Assembly: GCA_012514545.1 (NCBI GenBank)
Contig: JAAZAC010000212.1
Coordinates: 1-5,509, forward strand
Direction: 5' to 3'
Length of the DNA: 5,509 nucleotides
Source of the DNA: Actinomycetales bacterium
GTDB taxonomy: Bacteria > Actinomycetota > Actinomycetes > Actinomycetales > Cellulomonadaceae
The notes under the pieces are model-generated. The model was given only the letters and a program-made list of their open reading frames with translations. It did not search any database and was not told where the DNA came from. Positions within the stretch are counted from its first letter, which is position 1, and every line of letters starts with the position of its first letter. Below are positions 5,291-5,509 of the stretch, piece by piece. A program made the position numbers and the translations under genes.

Positions 5291-5352
5291 GGGGCGGCGC
5301 GGGATCGCCCGTCGCTCGCCGTCGGCCCCCGCGGGCCGCCTCCTCGCGGCCC
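5287..5352 (+). terminator. Two adjacent GC-rich hairpins, terminator-like
   Basis: CGCGGGGGC (5287-5295) pairs with GCCCCCGCG (5325-5333), enclosing a small CGGG/CCCG hairpin (5300-5311). Directly after, GGGCCGC (5333-5339) pairs with GCGGCCC (5346-5352) over a 6-nt loop. Both are stable on paper and lie 100-165 bp after the regulator stop. Neither is followed by a U-tract; U-less terminators are reported in actinobacteria, but GC-rich DNA also folds by chance. Confidence 0.4.
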
Positions 5353-5358
5353 TCCTCA

Positions 5359-5388
5359 CCCGACACGCCGACCCCCGACACGCCGACC
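5359..5388. repeat. Perfect 15-bp tandem direct repeat upstream of the last gene
   Basis: CCCGACACGCCGACC occurs exactly twice, at 5359-5373 and 5374-5388, about 105 nt before the start codon at 5493. Tandem direct sites at this distance can be activator or repressor sites, but no known box is recognised. The sequence from 5390 to 5450 is less GC-rich (a GAGTTTTCA stretch and a CTATTC stretch) and probably holds the promoter, which I cannot place. Confidence 0.6.
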
Positions 5389-5454
5389 CCGGGGGAGTTT
5401 TCACGGCACGGACCGGTGTCTGCTCTCGCTATTCGTCGCCAGACTGGCCAGGAT

Positions 5455-5475
5455 GGCGGCGGGGGCATCGCCGCC
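5455..5475 (+). promoter_or_regulatory. Hairpin in the leader of the last gene
   Basis: GGCGGCG (5455-5461) is perfectly complementary to CGCCGCC (5469-5475) with a 7-nt loop, ending 8 nt before the ribosome binding site. It could affect translation start or mRNA stability. No match to a riboswitch consensus, including the Moco motif, can be claimed. Confidence 0.4.
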
Positions 5476-5483
5476 CCGGCGAC

Positions 5484-5490
5484 GGAGGAG
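5484..5490 (+). promoter_or_regulatory. Ribosome binding site of the last gene
   Basis: GGAGGAG lies two bases before the ATG at 5493, close but a strong match to the anti-Shine-Dalgarno sequence. It supports a real gene starting at 5493. Confidence 0.75.
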
Positions 5491-5492
5491 TC

Positions 5493-5509
5493 ATGGCGAT
5501 CTTCAGGCC
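5493..5509 (+). CDS. Start of an unidentified rightward gene, cut by the window end
   Basis: Only ATG plus four full codons are visible (MAIFR), after a GGAGGAG ribosome binding site. Five residues are too few to name it. It lies downstream of the Cys/His regulator on the same strand, but the hairpins and repeats between them suggest its own promoter. Given the Moco locus, a molybdoenzyme-related or nitrate-related gene would be unsurprising, but nothing in the visible sequence shows that. Confidence 0.6.

Noticed and set aside
5060..5468. Minus-strand open frames downstream of the regulator
   Set aside because: Composition is low-complexity Arg/Gly/Ala/Pro, the GVGVSG repeat comes from the 15-bp direct repeat, and there are no domains.
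5388..5492. Moco riboswitch upstream of the last gene
   Set aside because: One simple 7-bp hairpin is visible, but not the multi-helix architecture needed to claim the Moco motif.
5416..5509. Possible short leader peptide starting at GTG 5416, before the last gene
   Set aside because: Frame is open but there is no ribosome binding site at suitable distance, and it runs past the next start in another frame; not enough support.
1..5509. Mobile element or horizontally acquired island
   Set aside because: Base composition is uniform, gene order is ordinary Moco biosynthesis, and no transposase, integrase or terminal repeats are seen.

Overview
The window is very GC-rich, with a strong G/C bias at third codon positions, GTG and ATG starts mixed, and 4-bp stop/start overlaps. 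This points to a high-GC actinobacterium. Protein style (DUF6457 next to MobA, alanine- and arginine-rich MoaC, MoeA and MoaA) suggests a member of the Micrococcales, perhaps Cellulomonas-like. The genus is a guess; the phylum is fairly secure.

Almost the whole window is a molybdenum cofactor (Moco) biosynthesis locus in two convergent blocks. The rightward block is moeA (5' end outside the window), moaC, mobA, a small DUF6457 gene and moaD, positions 1-2443. Each junction is an ATGA or GTGA overlap, so the genes are probably one translationally coupled operon. The leftward block is a mogA/moaB-moaE fusion gene followed by moaA (4528 down to 2457), also joined by a GTGA overlap. The blocks meet tail to tail, with 13 nt between the moaD and moaA stop codons.

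Together the genes cover nearly the whole pathway. MoaA and MoaC convert GTP to cyclic pyranopterin monophosphate. MoaD and the MoaE domain form molybdopterin synthase. The MogA domain adenylylates molybdopterin, MoeA inserts molybdate, and MobA adds GMP to make the guanine dinucleotide form used by DMSO-reductase-family enzymes such as nitrate reductase and formate dehydrogenase. The MoaD-activating enzyme (MoeB/MoeZ) and a molybdate transporter are not in the window.

Divergent from the fusion gene, across a 77-bp intergenic region with two overlapping inverted repeats, is a winged-helix regulator (4606-5187). Its C-terminal half has a Cys/His pattern resembling SufR/COG2345-type sensors. 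It is followed by about 305 bp of non-coding DNA holding a GC-rich repeat of roughly 28 bp, two terminator-like hairpins, a 15-bp tandem direct repeat, a leader hairpin and a strong ribosome binding site. The last 17 bases start another rightward gene of unknown identity.

The most unusual points are the His/Asp/Gly pentapeptide repeat (a perfect 15-bp DNA tandem repeat) linking the MogA and MoaE domains, the repeat-built N-terminal extension of MobA, the putative Cys/His sensor regulator beside the Moco genes, and the stand-alone DUF6457 gene inside the operon. I see no mobile element, CRISPR array, tRNA or rRNA.
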